Part shown: piece by piece, positions 26,324 to 35,501 of the stretch | Layout of the letters: every line of letters begins with the position of its first letter | Position numbering within the stretch: the first letter of the stretch is position 1 | NCBI RefSeq assembly: GCF_025562455.1 | Contig: NZ_JAHPRO010000017.1 | Location: 1-64,000, forward strand | Reading direction: 5' to 3' | Source of the DNA: Acinetobacter sp. WU_MDCI_Axc73 | GTDB lineage: Bacteria; Pseudomonadota; Gammaproteobacteria; Pseudomonadales; Moraxellaceae | Length of the DNA stretch: 64,000 nucleotides | Program-made: the position numbers and the translations under genes | The notes under the pieces: model-generated | The model's database searches: none | Told to the model about the DNA's origin: nothing | What the model saw: the letters and a program-made list of their open reading frames with translations, nothing else

Positions 26324-26617
26324 ATGAAGTCTGAATTTTATCAGGGAAAAGTTAAACAATATGATGCCAAGAAAGGTTTTGGATTTATTGGTGGCCTAGA
26401 ACAAGATATTTTTTTTCATATTTCAGATTTTCCGCTTGAAGATGGCGAGCCTAAGCGTAATGAACGCGTGAAATTTATGGTGGTCGAAAATAACGGTAAG
26501 TATAAAGCCGTGAAAATTCAGAGAGTGGTTGATCAGTCTGCAAAAGCCAAAAAATCAAGAGCTGTAGAAAATAATACTTCGATTACATCTGCATTATTAG
26601 ACAGTTTTAGAAAGTAG
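26324..26617 (+). CDS. Cold-shock-domain protein with C-terminal extension
   Basis: 97 residues. An OB-fold cold-shock domain fills 1-70, with RNP1 as KGFGFIGG and RNP2 as DIFFHISDF, so it should bind single-stranded RNA or DNA. After it comes a basic tail of about 27 residues (SAKAKKSRAVENN, then SITSALLDSFRK) that ordinary 70-residue Csp proteins lack. The gene lies 60 bases before a RelA/SpoT-domain gene on the same strand, which suggests a two-gene unit. It may be a regulator or RNA chaperone; its tail may contact a partner. Domain call sure, role open. Confidence 0.85.
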   Translation: MKSEFYQGKVKQYDAKKGFGFIGGLEQDIFFHISDFPLEDGEPKRNERVKFMVVENNGKYKAVKIQRVVDQSAKAKKSRAVENNTSITSALLDSFRK

Positions 26618-26677
26618 ATAGATTCAGTCTAAAAAAAATCAGGTAATTTTTAAATCATTTAGATATTGAGAAGAAAT

Positions 26678-27250
26678 ATGAGTGAAAATATTTTGGATAA
26701 AGTTGAATTAATGATTGGAACGATTAATAAAATTCACGCTGATTTTTCTCAGGATTATTTTGAAACGGGGCGTATCGAAAAGATCAATTTATCGAAAACG
26801 ATTGCTCGTGTACCTTATCAACATATTTCTAAATATCGTTTAAATCTACATGAAAGTATCAATGATTATCTGATTAAAAATAAAACAGGATTTTTATTGC
26901 AATATTATTATCGAGTTAAAACTTTAGAAAGTATTGATGACAAGATTAATCGATATTCACTCAATACAGATCAATATCCAGTGAATAACTGGTTAAATGA
27001 TATTTTTGGTGCAAGAATTATTTTAAATACACAGGAAGTTGAAGAAATTATTGAACTGCTGGATGGATGGCAAGAAAAATTTGGTTTAAAAAACTGGTAT
27101 TTTCGGGACAAAGATGGATATCGAGGGATACACATCTACTTTAAAAATAAATCAAATTTTTACTTCCCTTGGGAGTTACAAATTTGGGATGAAAAAGATG
27201 AACTTACTAATATTGAAAATCATGAAAAATATAAACGGACGTTTGTGTAA
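26678..27250 (+). CDS. Small alarmone synthetase-like protein (RelA/SpoT synthetase domain)
   Basis: 190 residues containing only a RelA/SpoT nucleotidyltransferase domain, which transfers pyrophosphate from ATP to GDP/GTP (pppGpp) or, in toxic relatives, to other targets. Motifs: R79-x-K81-xxx-S85-xxx-K89 in YYYRVKTLESIDDK, NDIFGARIIL (D108, R113), GYRGIHIYF (147-155), and WELQIW (E166, Q168) with NHEKYKR (H182). All catalytic positions I can place are kept, so it is probably active. No hydrolase, TGS or ACT domains, unlike RelA and SpoT. ATG at 26678 with GAGAA upstream; TTG at 26666 is an alternative. It follows a cold-shock-domain gene. No zinc-finger antitoxin of known toxSAS type is adjacent. 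Confidence 0.8.
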   Translation: MSENILDKVELMIGTINKIHADFSQDYFETGRIEKINLSKTIARVPYQHISKYRLNLHESINDYLIKNKTGFLLQYYYRVKTLESIDDKINRYSLNTDQYPVNNWLNDIFGARIILNTQEVEEIIELLDGWQEKFGLKNWYFRDKDGYRGIHIYFKNKSNFYFPWELQIWDEKDELTNIENHEKYKRTFV

Positions 27251-27284
27251 ATTTTATATATCCATCTGATATTAAATGCTGTGG

Positions 27285-27728
27285 TTAGAGCAAATTTGAA
27301 CCATTACGCATTTGTACGGGTGAAATCCGCTTGAGATGCTCAAAAGCTAATCTATAACTTTGCATATCCCACTTCCAAGCCTCAGCTATAGAATAATCTG
27401 AATTATAAGATATCCAAAGTAGATAATCCCATTCATAATTTTTAGCTGATGGGACTTTAGTGATTTTACTACCTTTTTTACCACTTGGACGTGTGCCTTT
27501 AACCTGATATTTTAGACCTTGATAAATAAAATCATGCCCTCTTTGTACACTGGTCGAATTTTGCATGATTTGGCTATAAGTAATATCATCAATACCCAGT
27601 AATTGGGCGGCATCATATTCAGATATTACTGGTGTAATAGAGGGAGCATTGCCAAATGCTTGCTCCCATTCTAATGCTATTTTGATTAAACGCTGCCGAA
27701 GAGTCTGTATATTACCCAATCGAATCAT
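27285..27728 (-). CDS. Conserved hypothetical protein, possibly PD-(D/E)XK nuclease-like
   Basis: 147 residues. A helical start ([19 protein letters not shown]), [11 protein letters not shown], then a beta-rich core [20 protein letters not shown] and [13 protein letters not shown], ending [15 protein letters not shown] and [10 protein letters not shown]. The pattern matches a widespread proteobacterial protein of unknown function that I recall but cannot name. The QVK in a beta hairpin followed by a Lys/Gly loop and a hydrophobic strand recalls the (D/E/Q)xK half-motif of restriction-type nucleases; this is inference. Its start lies 17 bases inside the 3' end of metH on the same strand, and it faces the RelA/SpoT-domain gene tail to tail with a 34-base gap. 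Confidence 0.65.
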   Translation of the reverse strand: MIRLGNIQTLRQRLIKIALEWEQAFGNAPSITPVISEYDAAQLLGIDDITYSQIMQNSTSVQRGHDFIYQGLKYQVKGTRPSGKKGSKITKVPSAKNYEWDYLLWISYNSDYSIAEAWKWDMQSYRLAFEHLKRISPVQMRNGSNLL

Positions 27729-30700
27729 CCAAATTCGGCGCTAACCAACGCTTCGCTTCATCCAGTGTCCAGCCTTTACGTTTGGCATAATCCTCAAGCT
27801 GATCTTGAGAAATCTTACCGACATTAAAGTATTCACTTTGAGGATGTGAATAATAGAAACCGCTGACACTCGAAGGTGGCATCATGGCAAAATGCTCAGT
27901 TAACTTTGTACCAATTTTTTCCTCAGAACCTAACCAATCAAATAACACCGCTTTTTCAGAATGCTCTGGACAAGCAGGGTAGCCTGGCGCAGGACGAATA
28001 CCGACATACTTCTCTTTGATCAGTGCTTCATTGTCCAAAGTTTCATCGGCTTTATAGCCCCAGAATTCTTTACGGATGCGCTCATGCAAATGCTCGGCAA
28101 ACGCCTCAGCAAAACGATCAGCCAAAGACTGAACCAAGATGGCAGAATAATCATCACCCTTGGCTTTGTATTCATTTACCAGTTCTTCAGCACCAAAGAT
28201 CGATACGGTAAAACCACCCAAATAATCTTGCTGAGTCGTTGTCGGCTTAATATAGTCTGCTAAAGATAAATTTGGTTTACCTGAGACTTTGTCAGATTGT
28301 TGACGTACATGCTCGAAAGTATGAGTGATACTTTGACCATTTTCATCAAACACGCTGACGCTATCCGCACCTGTACGCTGTGCAGGGTATAAACCAAACA
28401 CGGCACGTGCATCGAAACGCTTATTCTCGATGATGTCTGTAAGCATGACTTGCGCTTGGTTATACAAATCAGTTGCCGCTTCGCCTACCACATCATCTGT
28501 CAGGATTTTCGGAAATTTACCCGCCAAACTCCAAGAGATAAAGAATGGTGTCCAGTCAAAATACGGTACTAACGTCTCGAGTGGATAGTTTTTGATGACT
28601 TGTGTACCCAAAGCATTTGGCTTAGGTGGCATATAGTGTTCATCGATTTTAAAACCATTCTCGATAGATTCAGCATAAGAAAGTTTGGCAGCTTTAGGTT
28701 GTTTATTGGCAAGACGCTCACGGATCTTGGCATACTCAGCACGATGTTCTGCAATAAAGTTGCCGCGCATTTCTTTAGAAAGCAGGGTCGTTGCCACACC
28801 CACTGCACGTGAAGCATCGGCGACATAAATCACTGCATCATTTTGATACTGAGGATCAATCTTCACCGCAGTATGTGCTTTAGATGTAGTTGCACCACCA
28901 ATGAGTAAAGGAATATTAAAGCCTTTACGCTGCATTTCTTTGGCAACAAACACCATCTCATCTAGGCTTGGGGTAATTAGACCAGACAGGCCAATGATGT
29001 CACATTTTTCATCAATTGCAGTTTGCAGAATTTTTCCCGCAGGCACCATTACGCCAAGATCAACGATGTCATAACCATTACAGCCCAAGACCACACCCAC
29101 AATATTTTTACCAATATCGTGAACATCGCCTTTTACGGTTGCCATCAACACTTTACCTTTAGACTGGCTACCTGTTTTTTCAGCTTCGATGTATGGGTTT
29201 AACCATGCAACCGCCTGTTTCATCACACGGGCAGATTTGACCACTTGCGGCAGGAACATTTTGCCTGAGCCAAATAAATCACCGACCACGTTCATGCCAT
29301 CCATCAAGGCGCCTTCAATCACGTCAAGTGGACGTGTGGCTTTTAATCGGGCTTCTTCGGTATCTTCATCAATATAAGTGGTGATACCTTTGACTAAGGC
29401 ATACTCCAGACGTTTTTCAACAGACTCATTACGCCATTCGAGGTTTTCAGCTTCTTTGGCTGCACCAGTATGACCACGATATTTCTCCGCTACTTCTAGA
29501 AGTTTCTCGGTAGCTTCCTGACCACTGACGCCTTGATTTTGATTCAGGACAACATCTTCAACCGCATCTTTGAGTTCTTTGGGAATATCGTCATAAATTG
29601 CCATTTGACCTGCATTTACGATTCCCATCGTCATGCCTTGCTTAATGGCATGGTAAAGGAACACGGAGTGAATTGCTTCACGCACAGGTTCATTACCACG
29701 GAATGAGAAAGAGACGTTCGACACACCACCTGAAATCATGGCATGTGGCAAGTTTTGTTTAATCCAGCCCGTTGCTTCAATAAAGTCAACGCCGTAGTTA
29801 TTATGTTCTTCAATCCCTGTTGCAACAGCAAATACGTTAGGGTCAAAAATAATATCTTCAGCAGGGAAGCCGACTTCATTCACCAAAACATCATAAGAAC
29901 GTTTACAGATTTCACGCTTACGTGCAGCAGTATCGGCCTGACCTGTTTCATCAAATGCCATGACGATGATCGCAGCACCATATTGACGGCATAAACGTGC
30001 TTTTTCGACAAACTCGTCATAACCTTCTTTTAAAGAGATTGAGTTAACGACCGGTTTGCCTTGTACACATTTTAAACCTGCTTCAATGATGTCCCATTTG
30101 GATGAGTCAATCATGATCGGTACGCGAGAAATATCAGGTTCCGATGCGACGAGATTGAGGAAATGTACCATCGCATTTTGCGAATCAAGCATTCCTTCAT
30201 CCATGTTGATGTCGATGATTTGTGCGCCAGCTTCAACTTGTTGTTGTGCCACCTCTAAAGCTTCGGCAAAATTTTCTTCACGGATTAAACGCAGGAATTT
30301 TTTTGAGCCTGTGACGTTGGTACGTTCTCCGACGTTAACGAATAATGAATCATCATAGATGTTAAACGGTTCTAAACCACTGAGGCGACAAGCAGGTCTC
30401 GTTTCAGGGATTTGGCGTGGTTGAATATCTTTAACGGCATTGGCAATGGCACGGATATGATCGGGGGTGGTACCACAACAACCGCCTGTGATATTAATCA
30501 GACCACTTTCGGCAAATTCTTTTAAGAAGGCTGCAGTTTGTTCTGGAGTTTCATCATATTCACCAAAGGCATTGGGTAAGCCTGCATTGGGATGCGCTGA
30601 AACAAAAGTATCTGCTACATCACTAATGGTCTTAACGTGCGGACGCATCGCATCTGCACCCAAGGCACAGTTAAAGCCAATCGAGAGTAAATCACCATGA

Positions 30701-31398
30701 CGAACCGAGTTCCAAAAGGCTTCTGCGGTTTGACCTGTTAAGGTACGACCAGAAGCGTCGGTAATGGTTCCTGAAATCATTAGCGGAAGTTCATGACCAA
30801 TTTGCTTAAACACTTCTTTTACCGCAAAAATTGCGGCTTTACAGTTAAGTGTATCGAACACCGTTTCAATCAAAAGGATATCTGCACCACCTTCGATGAG
30901 TGCATGTGTCGCTTCAATATAGTTTTCTTTTAATTCATCAAAGGTAATATTACGGAATGCTGGATCATTGACATTTGGTGAAATTGAACATGTGCGTGAT
31001 GTTGGACCAAGCACCCCTGCCACAAAACGTGGTTTTTCTGGGGTTGAATATTTATCACATGCCGCCCGCGCTAAACGTGCTGCTTCACGGTTGATTTCTG
31101 GAACCAGATCTTCCATGTGATAATCTGACATGGAAACACGTGTGCCGTTAAAACTATTGGTTTCAATAATGTCTGCGCCTGCATCCAGATAGGCTTCATG
31201 AATGCCCTGAATAATCTGCGGTTGAGTTAAAACCAACAAATCATTATTACCTTTTAGGTCAGACGCCCAGTCTGCAAAACGTTCACCACGATAATCTTCT
31301 TCTTCGAGTTTATGGCGTTGAATCATCGTTCCCATTGCACCATCAATAATCAGGATACGTTGAGCAAGAAGTGATTTCAGGGTGGCAAGCGTGGACAT
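27712..31398 (-). CDS. metH: Cobalamin-dependent methionine synthase
   Basis: Transfers a methyl group from methyl-tetrahydrofolate to homocysteine through B12. 1228 residues with the four modules in order: homocysteine-binding ([12 protein letters not shown] at the start; zinc cysteines in [10 protein letters not shown] about 306), pterin-binding ([16 protein letters not shown]), B12-binding with the DVHDIGKN loop (axial His about 760), and the SAM-binding activation domain ([14 protein letters not shown]). The start [11 protein letters not shown] at 31398 follows a GGGG-type site; the frame is open further but only into the leader. The last codons overlap a small unknown gene. I see no cobalamin riboswitch upstream. 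Confidence 0.97.
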   Translation of the reverse strand: MSTLATLKSLLAQRILIIDGAMGTMIQRHKLEEEDYRGERFADWASDLKGNNDLLVLTQPQIIQGIHEAYLDAGADIIETNSFNGTRVSMSDYHMEDLVPEINREAARLARAACDKYSTPEKPRFVAGVLGPTSRTCSISPNVNDPAFRNITFDELKENYIEATHALIEGGADILLIETVFDTLNCKAAIFAVKEVFKQIGHELPLMISGTITDASGRTLTGQTAEAFWNSVRHGDLLSIGFNCALGADAMRPHVKTISDVADTFVSAHPNAGLPNAFGEYDETPEQTAAFLKEFAESGLINITGGCCGTTPDHIRAIANAVKDIQPRQIPETRPACRLSGLEPFNIYDDSLFVNVGERTNVTGSKKFLRLIREENFAEALEVAQQQVEAGAQIIDINMDEGMLDSQNAMVHFLNLVASEPDISRVPIMIDSSKWDIIEAGLKCVQGKPVVNSISLKEGYDEFVEKARLCRQYGAAIIVMAFDETGQADTAARKREICKRSYDVLVNEVGFPAEDIIFDPNVFAVATGIEEHNNYGVDFIEATGWIKQNLPHAMISGGVSNVSFSFRGNEPVREAIHSVFLYHAIKQGMTMGIVNAGQMAIYDDIPKELKDAVEDVVLNQNQGVSGQEATEKLLEVAEKYRGHTGAAKEAENLEWRNESVEKRLEYALVKGITTYIDEDTEEARLKATRPLDVIEGALMDGMNVVGDLFGSGKMFLPQVVKSARVMKQAVAWLNPYIEAEKTGSQSKGKVLMATVKGDVHDIGKNIVGVVLGCNGYDIVDLGVMVPAGKILQTAIDEKCDIIGLSGLITPSLDEMVFVAKEMQRKGFNIPLLIGGATTSKAHTAVKIDPQYQNDAVIYVADASRAVGVATTLLSKEMRGNFIAEHRAEYAKIRERLANKQPKAAKLSYAESIENGFKIDEHYMPPKPNALGTQVIKNYPLETLVPYFDWTPFFISWSLAGKFPKILTDDVVGEAATDLYNQAQVMLTDIIENKRFDARAVFGLYPAQRTGADSVSVFDENGQSITHTFEHVRQQSDKVSGKPNLSLADYIKPTTTQQDYLGGFTVSIFGAEELVNEYKAKGDDYSAILVQSLADRFAEAFAEHLHERIRKEFWGYKADETLDNEALIKEKYVGIRPAPGYPACPEHSEKAVLFDWLGSEEKIGTKLTEHFAMMPPSSVSGFYYSHPQSEYFNVGKISQDQLEDYAKRKGWTLDEAKRWLAPNLDDSIG

Positions 31399-31767
31399 AA
31401 GAACCCCAGATAGATTTAAAAGGCGCGTTATTGTAACAGAATCCCCCACAATAAGTGGCTTTGATTGATCACCAAGACGGTCAAAGGCAGATTCATACTA
31501 TTCAGTATTGAAATGGTGACGATTTCATCAAAATGCAATATTCCTGTTTCAATATAGCTGTGCATGAAATGTGATATTCGAAATGTGACCAGTTGTCATA
31601 ATTTCATCATATTTGCTTCAAAATACAACAATCGAATGTCATGATGGATTTTGTGTTTTAAGTTTTTGTATTTATTTGTTTTTGTTGATTGTATTGGCAT
31701 AAAATTAAACTAAAAAAAGCCTTTTATGAAGTCAAGTGTTTAAAAAATGACTTCATTAGACCCCTAT
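31399..31767. other. Intergenic promoter region between metH and pit
   Basis: About 370 bases without a gene, AT-rich, holding the divergent promoters. Besides the Pho box at 31768, a weaker pair TTGTCAT-AATT-TCATCAT (31593-31610) has the same geometry with 5 of 7 matches in the second half. No riboswitch fold was recognised. Confidence 0.4.
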
Positions 31768-31785
31768 TTGTCATATAATTGTCAT
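31768..31785. promoter_or_regulatory. Pho box before the phosphate transporter
   Basis: Two exact direct repeats TTGTCAT separated by ATAA, the 7-4-7 layout bound by PhoB (consensus half CTGTCAT). It lies 50 bases before the ATG of pit. Suggests that pit belongs to the phosphate-starvation regulon here. Confidence 0.7.
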
Positions 31786-31835
31786 AATTTAATTTAAGAA
31801 TATGGGGATTTTAACGATCCTCTCGAACCGTCTAC

Positions 31836-33467
31836 ATGAATTCAAATCTTCCTCCCGTTTCGGATTCAAATCATGTCGAAGCTGGACATGTTCAATCGAC
31901 GAATGTACATGTACCTACACCGAAGTTTTTTATGCCGGTGTTTCTTACGGTTATTATTGCAACCCTGATTTACATCGCTGTACAAGTGAATGCAGATTTG
32001 GCACACGTGCCTGCACTAAGTTTATATTCCGTGATCTTGCTGGCAACAGCGCTTTTTATTGCTTTGGGATTTGAGTTTGTAAACGGTTTTCATGACACAG
32101 CAAATGCAGTAGCAACGGTTATTTATACCAATGCCTTGCCTGCACCTGTCGCTGTAATGTGGGCAGGTTTTTGTAACTTTCTGGGTGTCATGGTCGCAAG
32201 CGGGGCAGTGGCCTACGGTATTATTGCATTATTACCTGTTGAATTAATTATGAATGTCAGCAGTGGTGCTGGCTTTGCCATGGTTTTCGCTTTGCTCATT
32301 GCTGCGATTATCTGGAACTTGGGAACCTGGTTTTTAGGGATTCCTGCTTCAAGTTCACATACTTTAATCGGTTCGATTTTAGGTGTGGGCATTATGAATC
32401 ATCTGATTAATGCTGCAACGGGTAGTACCAGTGGCATCGATATGGATCAGGTGATTAAAGTGGGTAAAGCTTTACTATTTTCGCCGCTAATCGGTTTTGC
32501 ATTTGCTGCTATTTTATTCCTATTGGTAAAAAAAGTATTTAAACGCCAGCTTGAACTGTTTCAGCCACCTGAAGGCAATAAGCCACCACCACCTATCATT
32601 CGTGCGATTCTGATTTTTACCTGTACTGGTGTGAGCTTTGCGCACGGTTCGAATGATGGTCAAAAAGGAATGGGCTTAATCATGTTAGTGCTGATAGGTC
32701 TGGTTCCTATGGCATATTCATTAAATAAAAGTCTGGATGCTCAGCAGTTGCAAACCTTTGAACAATTATCTGGTGAAACTTCTTCTGTTCTTTATACTCA
32801 GCATACAGACATACAAGATGAAAAAGCACGTGTCATTTTGACCAAATATATTCAAACCAAACAACAAACAGCTGAAGTCGTTCCTGCACTAGCTAGTTTG
32901 ACCGATCATTTGGGTCAACGTGTGGGCAGTTATGGGAGTCTGAAAGATATTCCTGAAGATGCGATTGGTAATATTCGTAATGATATGTACTTGAGCACCA
33001 CAACATTTAAGCGTTTGGATAAAGCTGAAGCACTTCCTGCGATGACAGTCGATCAGCAAAAAGTGGTTAAGCAGTACCGAGATAGTCTGGATTCTTTCCT
33101 ACAGTATATTCCAACTTGGGTCAAAGTCGCTGTGGCGCTGGCACTTGGTCTGGGAACAATGGTGGGTTGGAAACGAATTGTGGTGACTGTTGGTGAGCGT
33201 ATTGGTAAACATCATATGACTTATGGTCAAGGGATGTCTGCCGAGTTGGTTGCAATGAGTACCATTGCAGCAGCAGATGGTCTTGGAATGCCGGTCTCCA
33301 CTACGCATGTTCTTAATAGTGCTGTGGCAGGGACAATGGTTGCCAATAAATCTGGTCTTAACTTTAATACCATCAAAACGATTTTATCTGCTTGGGTCTT
33401 TACTTTACCTGCAACCATTTGTTTATCGGGTGGTCTGTACTGGTTATTTCTTCAATTTGTTGGATAA
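31836..33467 (+). CDS. pitA: Inorganic phosphate transporter, PiT family
   Basis: Inner-membrane phosphate (metal-phosphate):H+ symporter. 543 residues; both PiT signature repeats are present: FVNGFHDTANAVATVIYT near 80 and, after the loop, FAHGSNDGQKGMGLIMLVLIG near 270. GIPASSSHTLIGSILGVG and GMPVSTTHVLNSAVAG are the matching second motifs of each half. A long soluble loop (about 300-425) separates the last spans. The upstream Pho box suggests induction when phosphate is scarce, which is unusual for the E. coli-type PitA that is mostly constitutive. It ends at a hairpin before dsdA. Confidence 0.92.
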   Translation: MNSNLPPVSDSNHVEAGHVQSTNVHVPTPKFFMPVFLTVIIATLIYIAVQVNADLAHVPALSLYSVILLATALFIALGFEFVNGFHDTANAVATVIYTNALPAPVAVMWAGFCNFLGVMVASGAVAYGIIALLPVELIMNVSSGAGFAMVFALLIAAIIWNLGTWFLGIPASSSHTLIGSILGVGIMNHLINAATGSTSGIDMDQVIKVGKALLFSPLIGFAFAAILFLLVKKVFKRQLELFQPPEGNKPPPPIIRAILIFTCTGVSFAHGSNDGQKGMGLIMLVLIGLVPMAYSLNKSLDAQQLQTFEQLSGETSSVLYTQHTDIQDEKARVILTKYIQTKQQTAEVVPALASLTDHLGQRVGSYGSLKDIPEDAIGNIRNDMYLSTTTFKRLDKAEALPAMTVDQQKVVKQYRDSLDSFLQYIPTWVKVAVALALGLGTMVGWKRIVVTVGERIGKHHMTYGQGMSAELVAMSTIAAADGLGMPVSTTHVLNSAVAGTMVANKSGLNFNTIKTILSAWVFTLPATICLSGGLYWLFLQFVG

Positions 33468-33501
33468 AAACCGAGCTTTTACAATTGAATGTGTAGAGTT
33501 G

Positions 33502-33527
33502 AAAAGGTCACGTCAGTGGCCTTTTTT
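33502..33527 (+). terminator. Terminator after pit
   Basis: AAAAGGTCAC and GTGGCCTTTT pair (one G-T) around GTCA, followed by further T residues. Intrinsic terminator 35 bases after the stop. Confidence 0.8.
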
Positions 33528-33614
33528 ATCCTCTAAAATTTTATGTGAATATCGCTTTCTTTTTAGGGAATATTTGCTACCTTGTGATGAAAACCCATGT
33601 TGAAACCAATCATA

Positions 33615-34943
33615 ATGACTGCTTTAAATTTAGATCAATTACAACAAGACTCATTGATTCAAACATTACAACAATACCAACCTGTGTTTTGGTTTCCACC
33701 AGAAAACGTACCATTAAAACAAGCGCTACAGCATGTTGGTCTAACTCGAGCGGATATTGAGGATGCAGAAGCTCGCTTACAGCGTTTTGCCTCATTTATT
33801 GCTCAAGTTTTTCCAGAAACTCAAAAACAGCAAGGCATCATTGAATCCGATTTGGTTCGTATTACACAGATGCAACAGTGCCTTTCAGAGCAATGGAAAA
33901 TCCCATTACAGGGACAATGGTGGCTGAAAAAAGATAGCCATTTACCTATATCTGGTTCGATTAAAGCGCGTGGTGGTATTTATGAAGTGCTTGCCCATGC
34001 TGAAACGTTAGCTTTGGCTGCTGGGCTTATCTCATTAAAAGATGATTATCGAAAATTCGATTCGGATGAGTTTAGAGCTTTTTTTCATAATTATCAGATT
34101 GCTGTTGGCTCTACAGGAAATCTGGGACTTTCAATTGGGATCATGAGTGCCAAACTGGGTTTTCGAGTGTCTGTACATATGTCAGCGGATGCTCGTCAAT
34201 GGAAGAAAGATAAACTGCGTGCTTTAGGCGTTCATGTGGTTGAATATGCTAGCGATTATGGTGTAGCAGTAGACCAGGGACGCAAAGCGGCTGAATCAGA
34301 TCCGAACTGTTTCTTTATTGATGATGAAAATTCAACAACGTTATTTCTTGGCTATGCTGTAGCAGGCCGAAGATTAAAACAGCAGCTTGCCGAAAAAAAT
34401 ATCAGAGTCGATGTAGAACATCCTTTATTTGTATATTTGCCTTGTGGGGTAGGCGGCGGCCCAGGTGGTGTAAGTTTTGGTCTGAAACATGCATTTGGTG
34501 AACATGTACATTGTATTTTTGCAGAACCTACGCATTCACCGTGTATGTTATTAGGCGTATATACAGGTTTGCATGATCAGATTAGTGTCAATGATATTGG
34601 CTTAGACAATATCACTGCGGCAGATGGACTTGCAGTTGGGCGGCCTTCTGGTTTTGTTGGACGTGCTATGCAGGGATTAATAGATGCTTATTATAGCGTT
34701 GCAGACCCAACTTTATTTCAGCTGATTTTTAAGTTAAATCAGATGGAACAGATTCAGCTTGAACCGTCGGCAGCTGCGGGTTTGAGGGGGCCATATTATG
34801 TGGCTACGCAACCACAATATCAGCAACTTCATCACTTCACACCATCTCAGCTAGACCATGCAACACATATCATTTGGGCAACAGGCGGTGGTATGGTTCC
34901 GCAGCCAGAAATGCAACAGTATTTATTTAAGGAGTGTGAGTAG
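33615..34943 (+). CDS. dsdA: D-serine ammonia-lyase (D-serine dehydratase)
   Basis: PLP enzyme that turns D-serine into pyruvate and ammonia. From the ATG at 33615 it has 442 residues, the length of E. coli DsdA, and the PLP lysine falls at K117 in [14 protein letters not shown]; a start at 33597 would add six residues. Other marks: [13 protein letters not shown], the phosphate-binding [10 protein letters not shown], and [13 protein letters not shown]. The usual partners dsdX (transporter) and dsdC (regulator) are absent on both sides, so it probably serves as a stand-alone detoxifying enzyme. Confidence 0.95.
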   Translation: MTALNLDQLQQDSLIQTLQQYQPVFWFPPENVPLKQALQHVGLTRADIEDAEARLQRFASFIAQVFPETQKQQGIIESDLVRITQMQQCLSEQWKIPLQGQWWLKKDSHLPISGSIKARGGIYEVLAHAETLALAAGLISLKDDYRKFDSDEFRAFFHNYQIAVGSTGNLGLSIGIMSAKLGFRVSVHMSADARQWKKDKLRALGVHVVEYASDYGVAVDQGRKAAESDPNCFFIDDENSTTLFLGYAVAGRRLKQQLAEKNIRVDVEHPLFVYLPCGVGGGPGGVSFGLKHAFGEHVHCIFAEPTHSPCMLLGVYTGLHDQISVNDIGLDNITAADGLAVGRPSGFVGRAMQGLIDAYYSVADPTLFQLIFKLNQMEQIQLEPSAAAGLRGPYYVATQPQYQQLHHFTPSQLDHATHIIWATGGGMVPQPEMQQYLFKECE

Positions 34944-34967
34944 ATTTAAATGGAATGTTTTTGAATG

Positions 34968-34989
34968 AAAAAAACCAAGGATGGTTTTT
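34968..34989. terminator. Hairpin between convergent dsdA and DUF1090 genes
   Basis: An AAAAACC/GGTTTTT stem with loop AAGGAT, A/T-flanked on both strands. Serves dsdA and probably the DUF1090 gene. Confidence 0.6.
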
Positions 34990-34991
34990 CT

Positions 34992-35363
34992 CTAATTCTG
35001 ACTCTGCAAATGCTTTAATTTGACATATTCTCGATTAAGTTGAACCTGCTTTTGATTCGCGGTTTTATGATCACCTTTTTTCTCGGCAGCCTGTATTTGC
35101 TGTTCTAAACGATCAATTTTGTGCTGAATTTTGAGCTGCTGCGACTGCGTTGGTGTTTTATTATTGACACAATTCCGATCAACGCGATCGATTGCTGCTT
35201 GTAAAGATGCGATACGGTTAGTGTTATTGTATTTCTGTGCATAAGCCAATTGATTTTCAAGTTCTTGCTTTTTAAGATCGCAGCTTTGTGCTGCATAAGC
35301 CAATGAAATGGAAACAGTTGTTAAAATAGAAGCCGACAATAAAAATTTGACCGATTGGAGCAT
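34992..35363 (-). CDS. DUF1090 family periplasmic protein (YqjC-like)
   Basis: 123 residues. A signal peptide (MLQSVKFLLSASILTTVSISLAYA) is followed by the DUF1090 pattern: two cysteines spaced as in SCDLKKQELENQLAYAQ and VDRNC, with NTNRIASLQAAIDRV between, then a long charged helix likely to form a coiled coil (KIQHKIDRLEQQIQAAEKKG). The two cysteines probably form a disulfide in the periplasm. Function unknown; no partner gene nearby. Confidence 0.8.
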   Translation of the reverse strand: MLQSVKFLLSASILTTVSISLAYAAQSCDLKKQELENQLAYAQKYNNTNRIASLQAAIDRVDRNCVNNKTPTQSQQLKIQHKIDRLEQQIQAAEKKGDHKTANQKQVQLNREYVKLKHLQSQN

Positions 35364-35416
35364 AAGACACCTAAGTTTTTGATAAATACACGCTTCAGTC
35401 TATATGACTTTTAATC

Positions 35417-35438
35417 AGCCAATCATACTTGATTGGCT
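35417..35438. terminator. Hairpin downstream of the 509-residue unknown gene
   Basis: AGCCAATCA (35417-35425) pairs with TGATTGGCT (35430-35438) around TACT, 64 bases after the minus-strand stop and before the DUF1090 promoter. Confidence 0.5.
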
Positions 35439-35501
35439 TTATCTCTGATGTAAAAAATATTAATCTTTTGGTGTTCACAGGCAACACTATGAGCGGATGA
35501 A

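Noticed and set aside
31399-31835. Cobalamin or SAH riboswitch upstream of metH
   Set aside because: No B12-box or conserved riboswitch core could be recognised.
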